From NCBI GenBank assembly GCA_004431415.1, contig QPMI01000129.1, positions 62,001 through 126,000 of the forward strand: a stretch of DNA of 64,000 nucleotides. The letters are read 5' to 3'. The stretch comes from Cyanophora paradoxa. Lineage: Eukaryota; Glaucocystophyceae; Cyanophorales; Cyanophoraceae. The notes under the pieces were generated by a model. It saw nothing but the letters and a program-made list of their open reading frames with translations. It ran no database searches and had not been told where the DNA came from. How positions within the stretch are numbered: the first letter of the stretch is position 1; the number at the start of each line of letters is the position of its first letter. This document shows positions 32,390 through 42,745 of the stretch, piece by piece. A program made the translations under genes and the position numbers.

Positions 32390-33378
32390 ATGATGAGCCC
32401 GGGGCCGGTGCAGGCGGGCGAGCTGCCGGAGGAGTCGGACTTCGACCTCGTGGAGCTCGCCGCGGTGGCCCCTGGCGTCCGCCTCGACCTGCGCTACGCG
32501 ACGGCCGACAACTTCGTCGGGAGGCCGCTCTACGAGACCCGGCGCTGCTTCGCGCGGCGGGCCGTGGCCTACAAGCTCGCCGCCGCCCAGCGCGAGCTCG
32601 AGCGCATGGGTCTCACCCTCCTCGTCTGGGACCTCTACAGGCGCGCAGGCAGCGCCCGCGGCCGCGTGGCCGCCAAAGCAGAGTCCTCAGCTTCTCACGC
32701 TTGCGTCCGCGCAGGCCGCGGGGGGTGCAACAGGCGCTGTGGGCGATCACGCCGGACGAGCGGTACGTGGCGGACCCGCGGAAGGGCTCCAACCACAACC
32801 GCGCCGCCGCCGTCGACTGCACCCTCGCCGACCGCGCCGGCGCGCCCCTCCCCATGCCCTCCCCCTTCGACGACTTCTCCGAGGTCCGCTTGCCCGGGCC
32901 GGGGTAGGGCTACGCTTCCCCCCGCCCCGCACTCAACGCTGTACCCCCCAGAGAGCGCACCGGGGCTACGAGGGGGGTACGGCGGAGCAGCGGGCAAACC
33001 GGGACCTTCTCGAGGAGGTCATGGCCAAGCACGGCTTCATCGGGTGCGCGTACCCCCGTCCCTTTATCCCAGTACCTCCTTTATGGCAGTACCCCTCACC
33101 ACGGCCGCGGCCGGTCTCGCAGGCTGCCGACGGTGACCCTGACCTGCCCCTCCCTTCCCCCTACCCCCCCGCCCCCCCCCCCCCCCCCCCCCCCCCCCCC
33201 GCCTGATTCGGGGGTACGGCGGTGCAGGAGTGGTGGCACTTCGACTGCGGGGACGCGGCGGGGTACGAGCTGCTGGACGTGCCCCTCGGCAGGCTCGCCG
33301 CCGAGCTGGACCGGCAGGAGGCCGAGGGCTGGGCCTCCCGCGGCGCCCGCCTCCCCTTCTACCCCCTCTTCGCCTGAC
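32390..33378 (+). CDS. VanX-like D-Ala-D-Ala dipeptidase (peptidase M15D), copy 2
   Basis: Zinc dipeptidase homologous to the minus-strand copy at 12-13.6 kb. Exon 1 (ATG at 32390) encodes EESDFDLVELAAVAPGVRLD, LRYATADNFVGRPLYETR and LTLLVWDLYR. A GC-AG intron (donor gcgcgc, about 32651-32717) leads to PRGVQQALWAITPDERYVAD and the zinc motif SNHNRAAAVDCTLADRAG. An intron at about 32886-32952 leads to GTAEQRANRDLLEEVMAKHG. The third intron (about 33042-33228) contains a run of about 27 C. The last exon starts EWWHFDCGDAAGYELLDVPL and ends RLPFYPLFA with a TGA at 33376-33378. The catalytic Arg, two His, Asp and Glu are all visible. Unlike copy 1 there is no obvious signal peptide in the exon chosen as first; an upstream exon cannot be excluded. 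Confidence 0.85.
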
Positions 33379-34361
33379 TCGGCGAGCGCCGCCCCCGGGC
33401 CCAGGCCCTCCGGACCCCCGCCTTATCCGCTCCGCCCGCCCGCCCGCTCCCGTGTCCCGTACCCACTCCTTCATGATCATGGCACCGCCTTGACCCCCGA
33501 CACTTTCCACGTATCCGTGCATGCCTCCCCTCCGTATCCGCTCCGCCCCTCGCCTCCTCGGGGCCCGTACACATCCCTTCAGGGCCTCGCTTTGGCCCCG
33601 TCAGTCTCCACGTGCACGATTCCCCTTCGAATTCCGCATCAGCCTCCAAGCCCGTCCTCCTCCTTCGAATTCCCTTCGAATTCGAAACCCGACTCGGCGA
33701 GATCCCATTCATGATCAGTCTGCTGCTGGCAGCCTCCGATGCTCTCCGTTCCCTCCCTAGGCCTCCTAGCCTATTCTCTGGTGGACTACAATGCATAAAA
33801 TATGCCTGAATCGCTGACTTTAGTTTACGGAACTCGGAATGACAAGATGCACGAGGCTCATGATGAAGACTCTGAGACTTGCCAAGTTGAAGTCGTACGC
33901 CCATAGCAGTCAGCAGCCTGCAGCTGGCCCCAGTGGCAGCGCATTGGAGCGATTCAATTGCAATGATTTCGTGCGCTCAGCCTTGGCCATGGCAGCGGCG
34001 CGCGGGCGGCGGCTCGACCGACGTTCAACGTTAACGTTGTCACGGTAACGCTAGCGCTGTACATGTCACAGCTCTTCAAGGCTTCGGATTCCGAAGTTCA
34101 AATGATCATGATTCCGAGTTCAAACTTGGAGCACCGGTACCGGCACATGTACTACGGTACAGGGGCCGTATACGTGCTCAGGGCCTAGCGTAGTACGCTG
34201 ATGCTATTTCGTGGCTTTGGCTCAAGACTTCGAGATTGAGAGTTCGTTTTGAAACTGCCTGGATTGCAAATTGGTTTCAGGTGTAGACTACGTAATCTAA
34301 ATCAAAGCGCTGCCGGCTTGAAACTACACTGCGGGGTGGATCAATCTGCGCGGGCCCCCGG
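33379..34361. other. Convergent spacer without a supported gene
   Basis: Tail-to-tail spacer of 983 bp. Bases 33605-33700 contain three ttcgaattc palindromes, and 34070-34165 chain several more (ggtaccggtac... and tacggtac...). No protein or RNA gene is seen. Confidence 0.5.
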
Positions 34362-37300
34362 CTAGAGGGCGCCGGCGGGGGAGGCGCGGAGGAGGATGGC
34401 GCCGGGCCCGTGGAAGCGCACGGTGGGGGCCCCCGGCCGCTCCGCCGTCCCCCGCACCAGCTCGGGCCCCCGCTCGGGCGCCTGCTCGCCGGCCACGTAG
34501 TCGGCATCCTGCGTCGTCAGCACCACGCTCCACGTCTGAGAGAGGCCAGTCAGGGGGGGGGCTCGAGCAGCGGGGTGCGCGGGCCGGGCCGGCTCGCCTT
34601 GGGGGCGGCGGCCCAGGCGTCCCACTCGGCGGCCGCGGCGGCGCGGCTGCCCGAGACGCCGTCCATCGAGCCGCGCCGCTCGCGCTCGCCGGGGGACGAG
34701 GCGGGCGCGAGGGCCGGGGAGGCGGGGCCCGAGGCGGGGCCGGGGCGGCCGGCGAGGCTCGGGGAGCCCTTGGAGAGGGACATGGAGCGGACGAGCTTGG
34801 AGAAGAAGCCCTCGCCCTCCCCTCCCTCCCCCTCGCCCTTGCCTGCCGCGGCGGCGGCGGCGGGCCCAAGGTCGAAGGGCGGGGGCGGGAGGGCGCCCCC
34901 CGGGAGCTCCTCGTCCCCCGTCCAGCGCGGGTCCAGGATGGCGTGCCCCTCCAGGTCCACCGTCTCCGTCGCCGACGCGCGCGTGTGGCCGGCGGCAACG
35001 CCGGGCCCGCCCCCGAGCTGCACCGGCGCCGCCCGTCAGAGGCGGGGGGCGGGGCGGGGCGGGCTGGCTGGAGGGCGGGCCTTGCAGAGGAGGAGGAAGG
35101 CGGCGTCCGAGGGGCGCTTGGGGCGGCGCGCGACGGCGACCACGTCGGGCTCGAAGGCGGCCACCGCGAAGCCGGCGCGGTGGCGGTTGCGGAAGGCGGG
35201 GCGGCTGGCGCGCAGGGCGAGGAGGTCCCGGTAGAGCCGCAGCGCCGCCCCGTGGGCCCCCGCCTCCCGCTCCTCCCACCGCAGCTTCGACCGCTCGAAC
35301 GTGCCCCGGTCCTGCGAGTGGACGGCGACGGCCTCAGCGGCCGCCTCGGGCTCGGATGCAGCTGGGGGGGGCACCTGGGGGTCGGGGACGTTGCGGGGGT
35401 CCGAGAAGCCCTTGACGTGCGCGAACTCGCGCCGCCGGCCCTCCGTCACCCCGTTCCCCACCTGCCCGCCACCCGTCAGGCAGGGGGAGAGGGGGAGGAA
35501 AGAGGGGGGGGGGGGAGAAAAGGAGGGGGAGGAAAGAGGGGGGGGGGGCGCACGTGGCCGGCGTGGTTGGTGAAGAACTGGAAGGGGCTGGAGGCGGCGA
35601 ACTCCTGCCCCATGAAGAGCAGCGCCGTGTGGGGCAGGCAGAGCAGCAGCGCGCTGCAGGCCCGGTACAGCGCCCCGTCCACCACGTGCGAGAAGCGGTC
35701 CCCCAGCGGCCGGTTCCCCACCTGAGGGCCGGCCAGGGCGGTCATTCAGAGGGGCGGGGGCGGGCGGTTTTGGGGACGGGGGAGGGCGCCTGGTCGTGGT
35801 TGTCGAGGTAGACGACGAACTTGCTCATGTCGGTGAGGGTCGAGGGGTCCGCCGGCGGCTCCCGCCCGTCGAAGCCGGCCTCGCGGGGCCCCGTGTAGTG
35901 CCAGCCCCGCCGGATCGCCAGCGCGAGGTCGGCGACGGTGCCGCCGCCGGTGCCGTAGTCGCCGTGGAGGTGGAGGGTCGGGTGGGGGATGAGGAGCTTG
36001 AGCTGGTGGTGGAAGTCGTCCGTCCACGTCCCCGAGCACCCGTACCCGCCCCGCTCGCCCGGCCAGTAGAGGAGAGGCCAGCGGTGCATGCTCTCCAGGA
36101 TCACCTCGCAGGCCCGCCCCGAGGGGGCCAGCGAGGCGCGGAGGAGGGCGGGGAGCTCGTGCAGGAAGTGGCGCCCGCGGTCGTCAAAGAGGTTGTGCGC
36201 CGAGTCGAGGCGGAGGCCGTCGATGCGGTACTCGTGCACCCACATCAGCGCGTTCTCGGCGAAGAACCAGCGCAGGTCCGTGCCGAGGTCGTTCGCGGCG
36301 CCCCAGGGGACCTTGTGCTTCCGGCTCGAGATGTTCGGGTTGTACACGTGCATGTAGTGCCCGTCCGGCCCGAAGTGGTTGTACCTGCCCCCGAATTCAA
36401 AAATTCGAATTCGAAAAGAGTTTTGGGCCGGCGCGGGGGTACGGGGGCGCACACGACGTCGAGGTAGACGGCGATGCCGAGGCGGTGCGCCTCGTCGACG
36501 AAGGCGCGGAGGTCGTCGGGGGCGCCGTAGCAGCGCGGCACGGCGAAGAGCTGGGTGCCGTCGTAGCCCCAGTTGCGGTCCCCCGGGAACTCGGCCATGG
36601 GCAGCAGCTCGACGGCGTCGATGCCGCACGCCGCGAGGTCCGCCAGCCGCCCCCGCGCCGCCTTCAGCGTCCCCTCCCGCGTGAACGCCCCCACGTGGAG
36701 CTCGTAGATGCAGGCCGTGTCGCGCAGCGCGCGCCCGCGCCAGGCGGCGTCGGTCCAGCGGAAGGCGCGGGGGTCGACGACGGCGGACCAGCCGTGCGGG
36801 CCCTCCGGGCTGTACCGCGCCGCGGGGTCCGGGAACGTGTCGTGCGCGTTGGCGTGCAGCCCGAAGCTGCCGGGAGGGAGGACGAGGTCAGGGGAGGGGA
36901 AGAGGAATGGCGGGCGGGGGGGCGCGGGGACCGGTAGACGTCGCCGGGGCAGACGCCGCCGACCCAACCCTCCCAGAACTGCCCGTTGACGGAGCGGCGC
37001 AGGACCTGCCGCAGCTGCCCCGAGCGCCCGTGCGCCCGCCGCTCCACCAGCACCTCCACGTGCGCCGGCTGCGGCGCCCACACCCGGAAGAACGCCCCGT
37101 CGCCCTCAGGCCACGCCCCGAGGTACGGCCGCCAGCCGTCGGAGGCGTCGTAGTCGCGCGGGGCGGCGCGCCAGAGGCCGAAGGTCTCGAAGGAGTACTT
37201 GGGGCAGTCGGGGAGGTTGCCGGGGAGCACCGGCAGGCGCCCCGCGTACGGCTTCTTCCACCCGGGCGTCCCCGGCGCCGCCTCCGCCTCCCCCGCCTTC

Positions 37301-37893
37301 ACCGCCGGCGACTTGGGCGGCGCCACGGCCGGGGCCGGGGCCGGGGCCGGGGCCGGGGCGGGGCGGGGCCCGGGAGGGCTTCGGGGGCGGCGGGGCCGGG
37401 GCGGGGGCCGGGGCGGGGGCCGGGGCGGGGGCCGGGGGCGGGGCGTGGGGACGGGAAGGTGGCGAGGCCGGCGGGGACCTCGACGACGTTGTTCGTCGCC
37501 TCCAGCGCCGCGTCCCGCACCGCCCGCTGCCCCCGCCCCACCGCCTCGCCCCGGCCCGCCGCCCGGCCGGGCGGGGCGGGGCGGGGCGAGGCGGTGGGTA
37601 CCTGGTCCGGCGCGTGCATCCACTTGCCGTCCACCACGTACTTGTACCTGAGGGGGGAAGAACTCGCGGGGGTACGAGCCGAGGGAGTGGAAGGGGTAGG
37701 TACCGGTAGAGGCCCGGATCGAGATACACGATCCCCGTGTAAAGGTCCCTCCCGTCTGGCGCCGGGGAATTAAGGGGAGGGGGGTGAAGGCGGAAGGGGG
37801 GTACTGCGCACCAGCTTTGACGAGGGGCACGTAGTGCTTCCACTCGGCGAAGTCGCCGGTCACAGAGACCTGCCGGCCCGGGAGGGTTCGCCA

Positions 37894-37925
<32 letters not shown>

Positions 37926-38918
37926 CGCGAGCTCACGTTCCGGGCGGGCCCGCTCCAGCGAAACTCGACGGCGACCTGCGGGCGGCTGGCGCTGTAGAAC
38001 CGCACGCTGCTGTCCACCCGCTTCGGGCCCGCCGGGCCCCCGCTCGCCGCCCCGCCCCGCCCCGGGGCCGGCGCCGGCGCCGGCGCGGCGGCCGCTGGTT
38101 GCGGGCGGGGGCGGCGGAGGGGAGCTGGAAGGCGGGCATGGCGGGGGGCGGCAGCCCGGCGAGCGAGCCGGTCTCGGGGCTCGCCGGCCCGCGGGACCGC
38201 ACGCGCGACGGCGGGCTCCCCAGGCCCTGCCGCCACCGTACCCCCGTGAGCGCGCGGGGCCGGCGGCATCCCTTCGGAGGGGCCGGCGGCACCTTCACGG
38301 AGGGCGCCTTGGCGAGGACCGCGATCTCAATCTCGTTGTTCGTGTTGTTTCCGTCCCGCACGCACTTCTGCTCCCGCGCGCGAGCGGCGCGCGTAAGAAT
38401 CTGCCGTGTCCATGCGGATCCCGGCGGGCGGGGGCCGTGGGCACCTGGTCCGGCGCGTGCTGCCACTTTCCATCCACCACGTACTTGTACCTGCAAAGCG
38501 CGTAAGCGGCCGCCGGGCCGGTGCCCGGATAGGTCGGCTGGCGGTCGACTCGTCTAAAGGGCGCCCGCCCAATGCCCTGGTGCGTGCGGGCGCCCGATCC
38601 TTGCGCGCGGGGAATCATATGCGAGATATTGCGCACTGGTATCGCCCGGGCGGCAGGCGGATAGAAGCATAAGCGTGTCCGCCCCGCGCGGGATCTCGAG
38701 TCAACACCAGGAACTCCTGTGAGCGGATCGGTTAGGTAAAGCCATGCTCCTCACTCGCCGTACGCGAAAAGTGGGTCGCGCCCTTCGGCGCGCCGCGCCG
38801 ATCGCACCTTCCACGGGTTCGCACCGAAGGAGCCAGTGATCTTCACCTCCTTCCCCCCGCCGGTCCAGCGGAACTCGGTCTCGACGGCACCGGTGCTCTC
38901 GCTCGCTCCCATATGCAT
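34362..38918 (-). CDS. TreZ-type GH13 enzyme (maltooligosyltrehalose trehalohydrolase-like) with two N-terminal CBM48/AMPK-type glycogen-binding modules
   Basis: Predicted alpha-glucan-active hydrolase. Module 1 (ATG at 38918) has VETEFRWTGGGKEVKITGSF, HAYASIRLPPGRYQ, YKYVVDGKWQHAPDQ and GNNTNNEIEIAVLAKAP. Module 2 has VAVEFRWSGPARN, VSVTGDFAEWKHYVPLV, LYTGIVYLDPGLYR, YKYVVDGKWMHAPDQ and LEATNNVVEVP. After a Pro/Ala linker comes the GH13 N-domain (AFFRVWAPQPAHVEVLVER) and the barrel: CIYELHVGAFTREGTL, AVELLPMAEFPGDRNWGYDG, and VYNHFGPDGHYMHVYNPNIS. The nucleophile is in YRIDGLRLDSAHNLF, the acid/base is probably in CEVILESMHRWPL, then WTDDFHHQLKLLIPHPTLHL and transition-state Asp in FVVYLDNHDQ. 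VGNRPLGDRFSHVVD, TALLFMGQEFAASSPFQFF and FERSKLRWEE are TreZ-like rather than branching-enzyme-like. A Ser/Gly/Ala insert (about 34960-34560) precedes the C-terminal strand domain; TAG at 34362-34364. GlgB is the main alternative. Confidence 0.85.
37885..37925 (-). repeat. Intronic homopolymer (about 31 G on +, C on the sense strand)
   Basis: A run of about 31 G between 37893 and 37923 lies inside the intron between GPARN and VSVTGDF of the second CBM48 module. On the sense strand it is poly-C just after the donor and before the acceptor gggccggcag, like the C runs in plus-strand introns. Confidence 0.85.
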
Positions 38919-39050
38919 TACCGGCCTCGGGGTCAAGTTTGCTGACTGTACCCCCGCTGAGACATCTTGCTTCGTCCGGCGGCAACTCAGCGATGCACCG
39001 AGCGCTTCGGCGAAGCTAGCAGAAACCACACTTTAGCGCCGAGGACTCGG
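38919..39050. promoter_or_regulatory. Putative bidirectional promoter, TreZ-like / NCLX
   Basis: Only 132 bp separate the divergent start codons at 38918 and 39051. No TATA-like element is seen. Confidence 0.35.
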
Positions 39051-41468
39051 ATGGAGCTCAGACTTCTTGCATTTCTCGTCGCGCTCCTCGCGCTGGCACC
39101 TGGAGCACTCGCGCAAGATGCTACGGAGGGCGCCTGCTACGCGGTGAGCCGCCCGCGCGGGAGGGGGTGGACAGCTGGCGCGATCTGCCATCCTGGGCCC
39201 GCGCGCATGGGCTGCGCGTACGTGCCTCTAGTCCCGCTTCTATGGGACTAGAATACGCCAATCTCGCGCTGAGACGCCGCCCTGGGCGCCACGCGGTCGG
39301 CCCGTCACCGTGGGCCGCTCCGCTCGCGTCATGCGGGGGATCGCGCAGGTGCACACCGCGAAGGACAAGTGCAAGTTTGTACGGGAGACCCCGGACTGCG
39401 AGCCGTGCGTCCCGCGCACCACGCCCCCCCGCCGCGCTACTGCCCTCTCCCGCCTGCAGCTGACGCCCCGCGCCCCGCCGCCTGCGCGCGCCGGTGCGCA
39501 GGGTGGGATACATCCACTTCACGTGAGCACCGCAGGCACTCTGCGCGGCCTGCGCCGACGCGGCTGAGGCGGGGCGGGCGGGGCGCAGGCACATGTACTA
39601 CTGCGCGGAGGCGCCGGCGCTGCGGGCGCTGCTGCTCGTGCTCTACGCGCTGCTCGTGCCGGCCTTCTTCCGCCTGCTGGGCTCCACCGCCGACTCCTTC
39701 CTCCGCCCCGCGCTGGAGGAGCTCGCCGACCAGCTGAACATGAGCCCCGGGGCGGCCGGCACGACCTTCGTGGCCTTCGGCAACGGCGCCCCCGACGTCT
39801 TCTCGGGCATCGCCGCGATCCGGTCGGGGAGCTACGGGCTGGCGCTGGGGGCGCTCCTCGGGGGCGGCCTCTTCATCACCTCCGTCGTCATGTCCTCCGT
39901 CGTCCTCGTCGCCGGCGAGCTCCGCGTCCTCAAGGTGCCCCAGACACACGCGCCCCCCGGCTTCTCCCCCCCCTCCTCCCCCCCCCCGCGGCTTCTTCCC
40001 CCGCCCCGCAAGCAACGTACCCCGCGCAGTCGCTGCTGCGGGACGCCGGGGCGCTCTTCTCGGCGGTGGCGGCGGCCTTCGCGGCGACGCTGCTCTACCA
40101 GAGCCCGAGCAGCGTGCCCCTCTGGCTCCCCATCGCCCTCCTCTCCCTCTACGGCTCCTACGTCGCCGGCGTCCTCCTCGCCGAGCTCCTCCGCTCCCGC
40201 TCCATCTACAAGGTGCCGCTCCCCCCCGAAGGAAGGGAAGGAGGAGGCCGGCGGCCTCAGCGGGCCTGCGGGCGCAGGCGAACTCGTTCTTCGTGCCGCC
40301 GCACGTGCCGCACGTGTACGCGAGCGTGCCGAGCCTCGCGGAGGCCATCGCGCCGGCCCCGGGCGAGGAGGACGACGACTCCGAGGTCGACGGCCTCAGG
40401 TTCGAGCCCGCCCCGGGCGATCGCGCGGGCCTCGGTCCGCTGAGAGCCCCGCAGCGTGATCGAGGACGTGGACGACGCCCGCCTGCTCTCCCAGGACCCC
40501 CTCCTCGTCTCCTCATCCTCCTCCCACTCCGCCCCGCGGCCCGCCTCCACGCCCGCCCCCGCCCCCACCCCCGCCCCCGCCCCGGCCCCGGCCCCGGCCC
40601 CGGCGGTCGTCCCGGCCCCCGACAGCGACGAGGAGGACGAGGACGAGGATGGGCCCGGCGGCGAGCGGCGGCGCCTGCTCCCGCGGAGCCCGCCCCCGGC
40701 CGCCCCGCCGGCGCCGGCGCGCTCGGCGGCTGCGGCGGCGGCTGCGGTGCGGGGGTCGAGCGGGGCGAGCGTGGGGGCGGGGACGCAGCAGTCGGGGCTC
40801 TCTGCGGGGTCGCTGCTGCGGCGGCCGCGGGCGGGGCGGCGGGCGCTGAAGGCGGCGCGGGCGTGCCTGCAGTCGGCCCCCTGGCAGGGCCTCCTGCGCC
40901 TGCTGCGCTGGGCCGAGGCCCCCTTCGACCTCGCCCGCCGCCTCACCATCCCCCACGTCGACTTCGAGACCGACGAGTGGTCCCGCCCCCTCACCCTCCT
41001 CGCCGTCGCCCTCTGCCCCGCCACCGTCTACCTCGGCTCCGACAACTTCGACGGTCCCCGCCCCGCCCCGCCCCCTCTGACCTCTCACCTCGCTGAGGGG
41101 CCGCCTGGCAGACATGGTGGAGGTCGGGGGCGGGGCGCGGGTGCCGCTGCTCCTCTTCCTGCTCGCCGCGGGGACGCTCCCCGCCGCCCTCCTCTTCCTC
41201 TACACCCGCTCCCGCCCCGACCTCCCCCGCGTCCGCGCTTCTTCACCCTACCCCCGCCCTCCCCCCTGCTTCCTCCTGACCGCCCCGCAGCCCCGCGCCG
41301 TGTACGCCGTCGTCGGTGCCGCCTGATCCCTCCACCCTCGACCCCCCACTCGGGCTGACGGCCGCGCCGCGGGGCGCGCTGGCGGGCGGCCTCAGCGTTC
41401 GCGTGCGCGGCCTTCTGGGTGAACGCCGTCGCCGCCGAGCTCGTCGGCGTCGTCACCTTCGCCGGCCC

Positions 41469-41500
<32 letters not shown>

Positions 41501-42315
41501 GAGTCCAGGGCCTTGAGAGGGCTCGGGGGGTTCCCCTCACCGTCCGCCCTCGCCCCGGCAGGGATCCTGCTGAACGCGGACCCGGCGCTCATGGGGATGA
41601 CCGTCATCGCCTGGGGCAACTCCATGCCCGACCTCGTCACCGGTGCCCCCGCCCCGCCCCCGCCCCCGCCCCTCCCCCGACGCCTCGCCGACCGTCTGAC
41701 GCCTCGGCCAGACGTGACACTGGCGCGGCGCGGGCACACGCGCATGGCCTGCGCCGCCTGCTACGGCGGTGCCCCCCCGCGCCCGCGCTATCGCGATCGC
41801 GAGCGAGCGGCCGCCCCGCCTGAGGCCTCCCTTCGTCCGTTCGCTCGCAGGGCCCTTCTTCAACCTCTGCGTGGGGCTCTCCATGGGCCTCCTCTTCTAC
41901 TACTTCGCCGAGGGCGCCATGCCTGTCGCCCAGGCGCGCCCGGGCATTCGATCCCCGTCTTGGGATGTGAGATGGATTCGATCGAGCGCGGGCTGAGCTG
42001 GACCCCCGCCCCCGCCTCCGCCGCGCAGTCGGACCGGGTGCTGGCGGTGACCTTCGCGGCCGTCCTCGCCTCCGTCTCCGTCGCCGCCACCGCCGCCTTC
42101 GTCGGCAAGGCGCGCACCGCCCCGCCCCGCCCCGCCCCGCCCCGCCCCGCCCCGCCCCGCCCCGCCCCGCCCCGCCCTTCGCACCTCGCATCTCTTCCCG
42201 TAGCTGACGCGGGGCGGGCGGGCAGGGGCGGCTGACGTGGCGCTTCTCGGCGCTGCTCTTCCTCGTCTACGCCGCCTCCCTCGCCGCCTGCATCGCCGTC
42301 CGCGAGGCCCGCTAG
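39051..42315 (+). CDS. NCLX/NCKX6-type Na+(Li+)/Ca2+ exchanger (SLC8B1-like)
   Basis: Cation/Ca2+ exchanger; in animals this family exports Ca2+ from mitochondria. It begins with a signal peptide (MELRLLAFLVALLALAPGAL, ATG at 39051). A Cys-containing lumenal stretch follows, typical of NCLX: DKCKFVRETPDCEP (about 39367-39408), VGYIHFT and MYYCAEAP. The first alpha-repeat is GTTFVAFGNGAPDVFSGIAA (about 39760-39817), with LGALLGGGLFITSVVMSSVV after it. Further helices include FSAVAAAFAATLLYQSP and APFDLARRLTIPHVDFETD. A long cytosolic loop is rich in Ala/Pro and Asp/Glu (about 40450-40850). The second alpha-repeat is GILLNADPALMGMTVIAWGN followed by SMPDLVT (about 41562-41640), with GPFFNLCVGLSMGLLFYYFA after it; it ends FLVYAASLAACIAVREAR with a TAG at 42313-42315. 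Introns carry a C run (about 41470-41498) and a GCCCC pentanucleotide array (42118-42176). Subcellular site is inferred from the family. Confidence 0.9.
42115..42177 (+). repeat. Intronic (CCCGC)n pentanucleotide microsatellite
   Basis: About eleven copies of ccccg lie in the last intron of the exchanger gene. Shorter arrays of the same unit, always C-rich on the sense strand, sit in introns of other genes. Examples on the opposite strand are ggggc arrays near 3087-3115 and 4350-4378. Confidence 0.85.
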
Positions 42316-42745
42316 ACGGAGCCCGGCCCCTTCAAGCTCATGATCAGCGGCCTGCGATTGCGGTCCCCTCCAGCTCGCTTGTCCCCTAGCTATAGCTATA
42401 TATAGGCCTAGGCCTCCTCGAAATCTTGATTTCACAGCCTCCTCAGAGAACGTGCTCGGTCATGCATATTAAATATTCTGAATTTATGACGCGGAAGTAT
42501 TGTACATGCTGGGAGTACTATACAGTCAACTTGGCAAAGTCAAACAGCCATGCTAAGTATTCTACTAGTACTGCATTTACTAAGTACACGGATCCACAGA
42601 CTAGAAAAGCGAAAAACGAAAGACGAAAACGAAATGGAAGAAGGAACTTCGGAATTATCCGCATTTTATCAGATCTAGAGCAGTTGCAGGTTTGGGTGAC
42701 TGACGTCGACGCGTACGTCCACGCCGGTGCATGCGCACGTGCTGG
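42316..42745. other. Convergent spacer, AT-rich
   Basis: This spacer probably holds the 3' untranslated regions of the exchanger and the secreted protein. It includes agctatagctatatataggcc at about 42389-42409. No gene is seen. Confidence 0.5.

Noticed and set aside
34362-38918. Glycogen/starch branching enzyme (GlgB) as the main call
   Set aside because: CBM48 plus GH13 fits GlgB superficially. However, VGNRPLGDR, VYNHFGPDG, WTDDFHH and the C-terminal motif order match TreZ better; kept as an alternative only.
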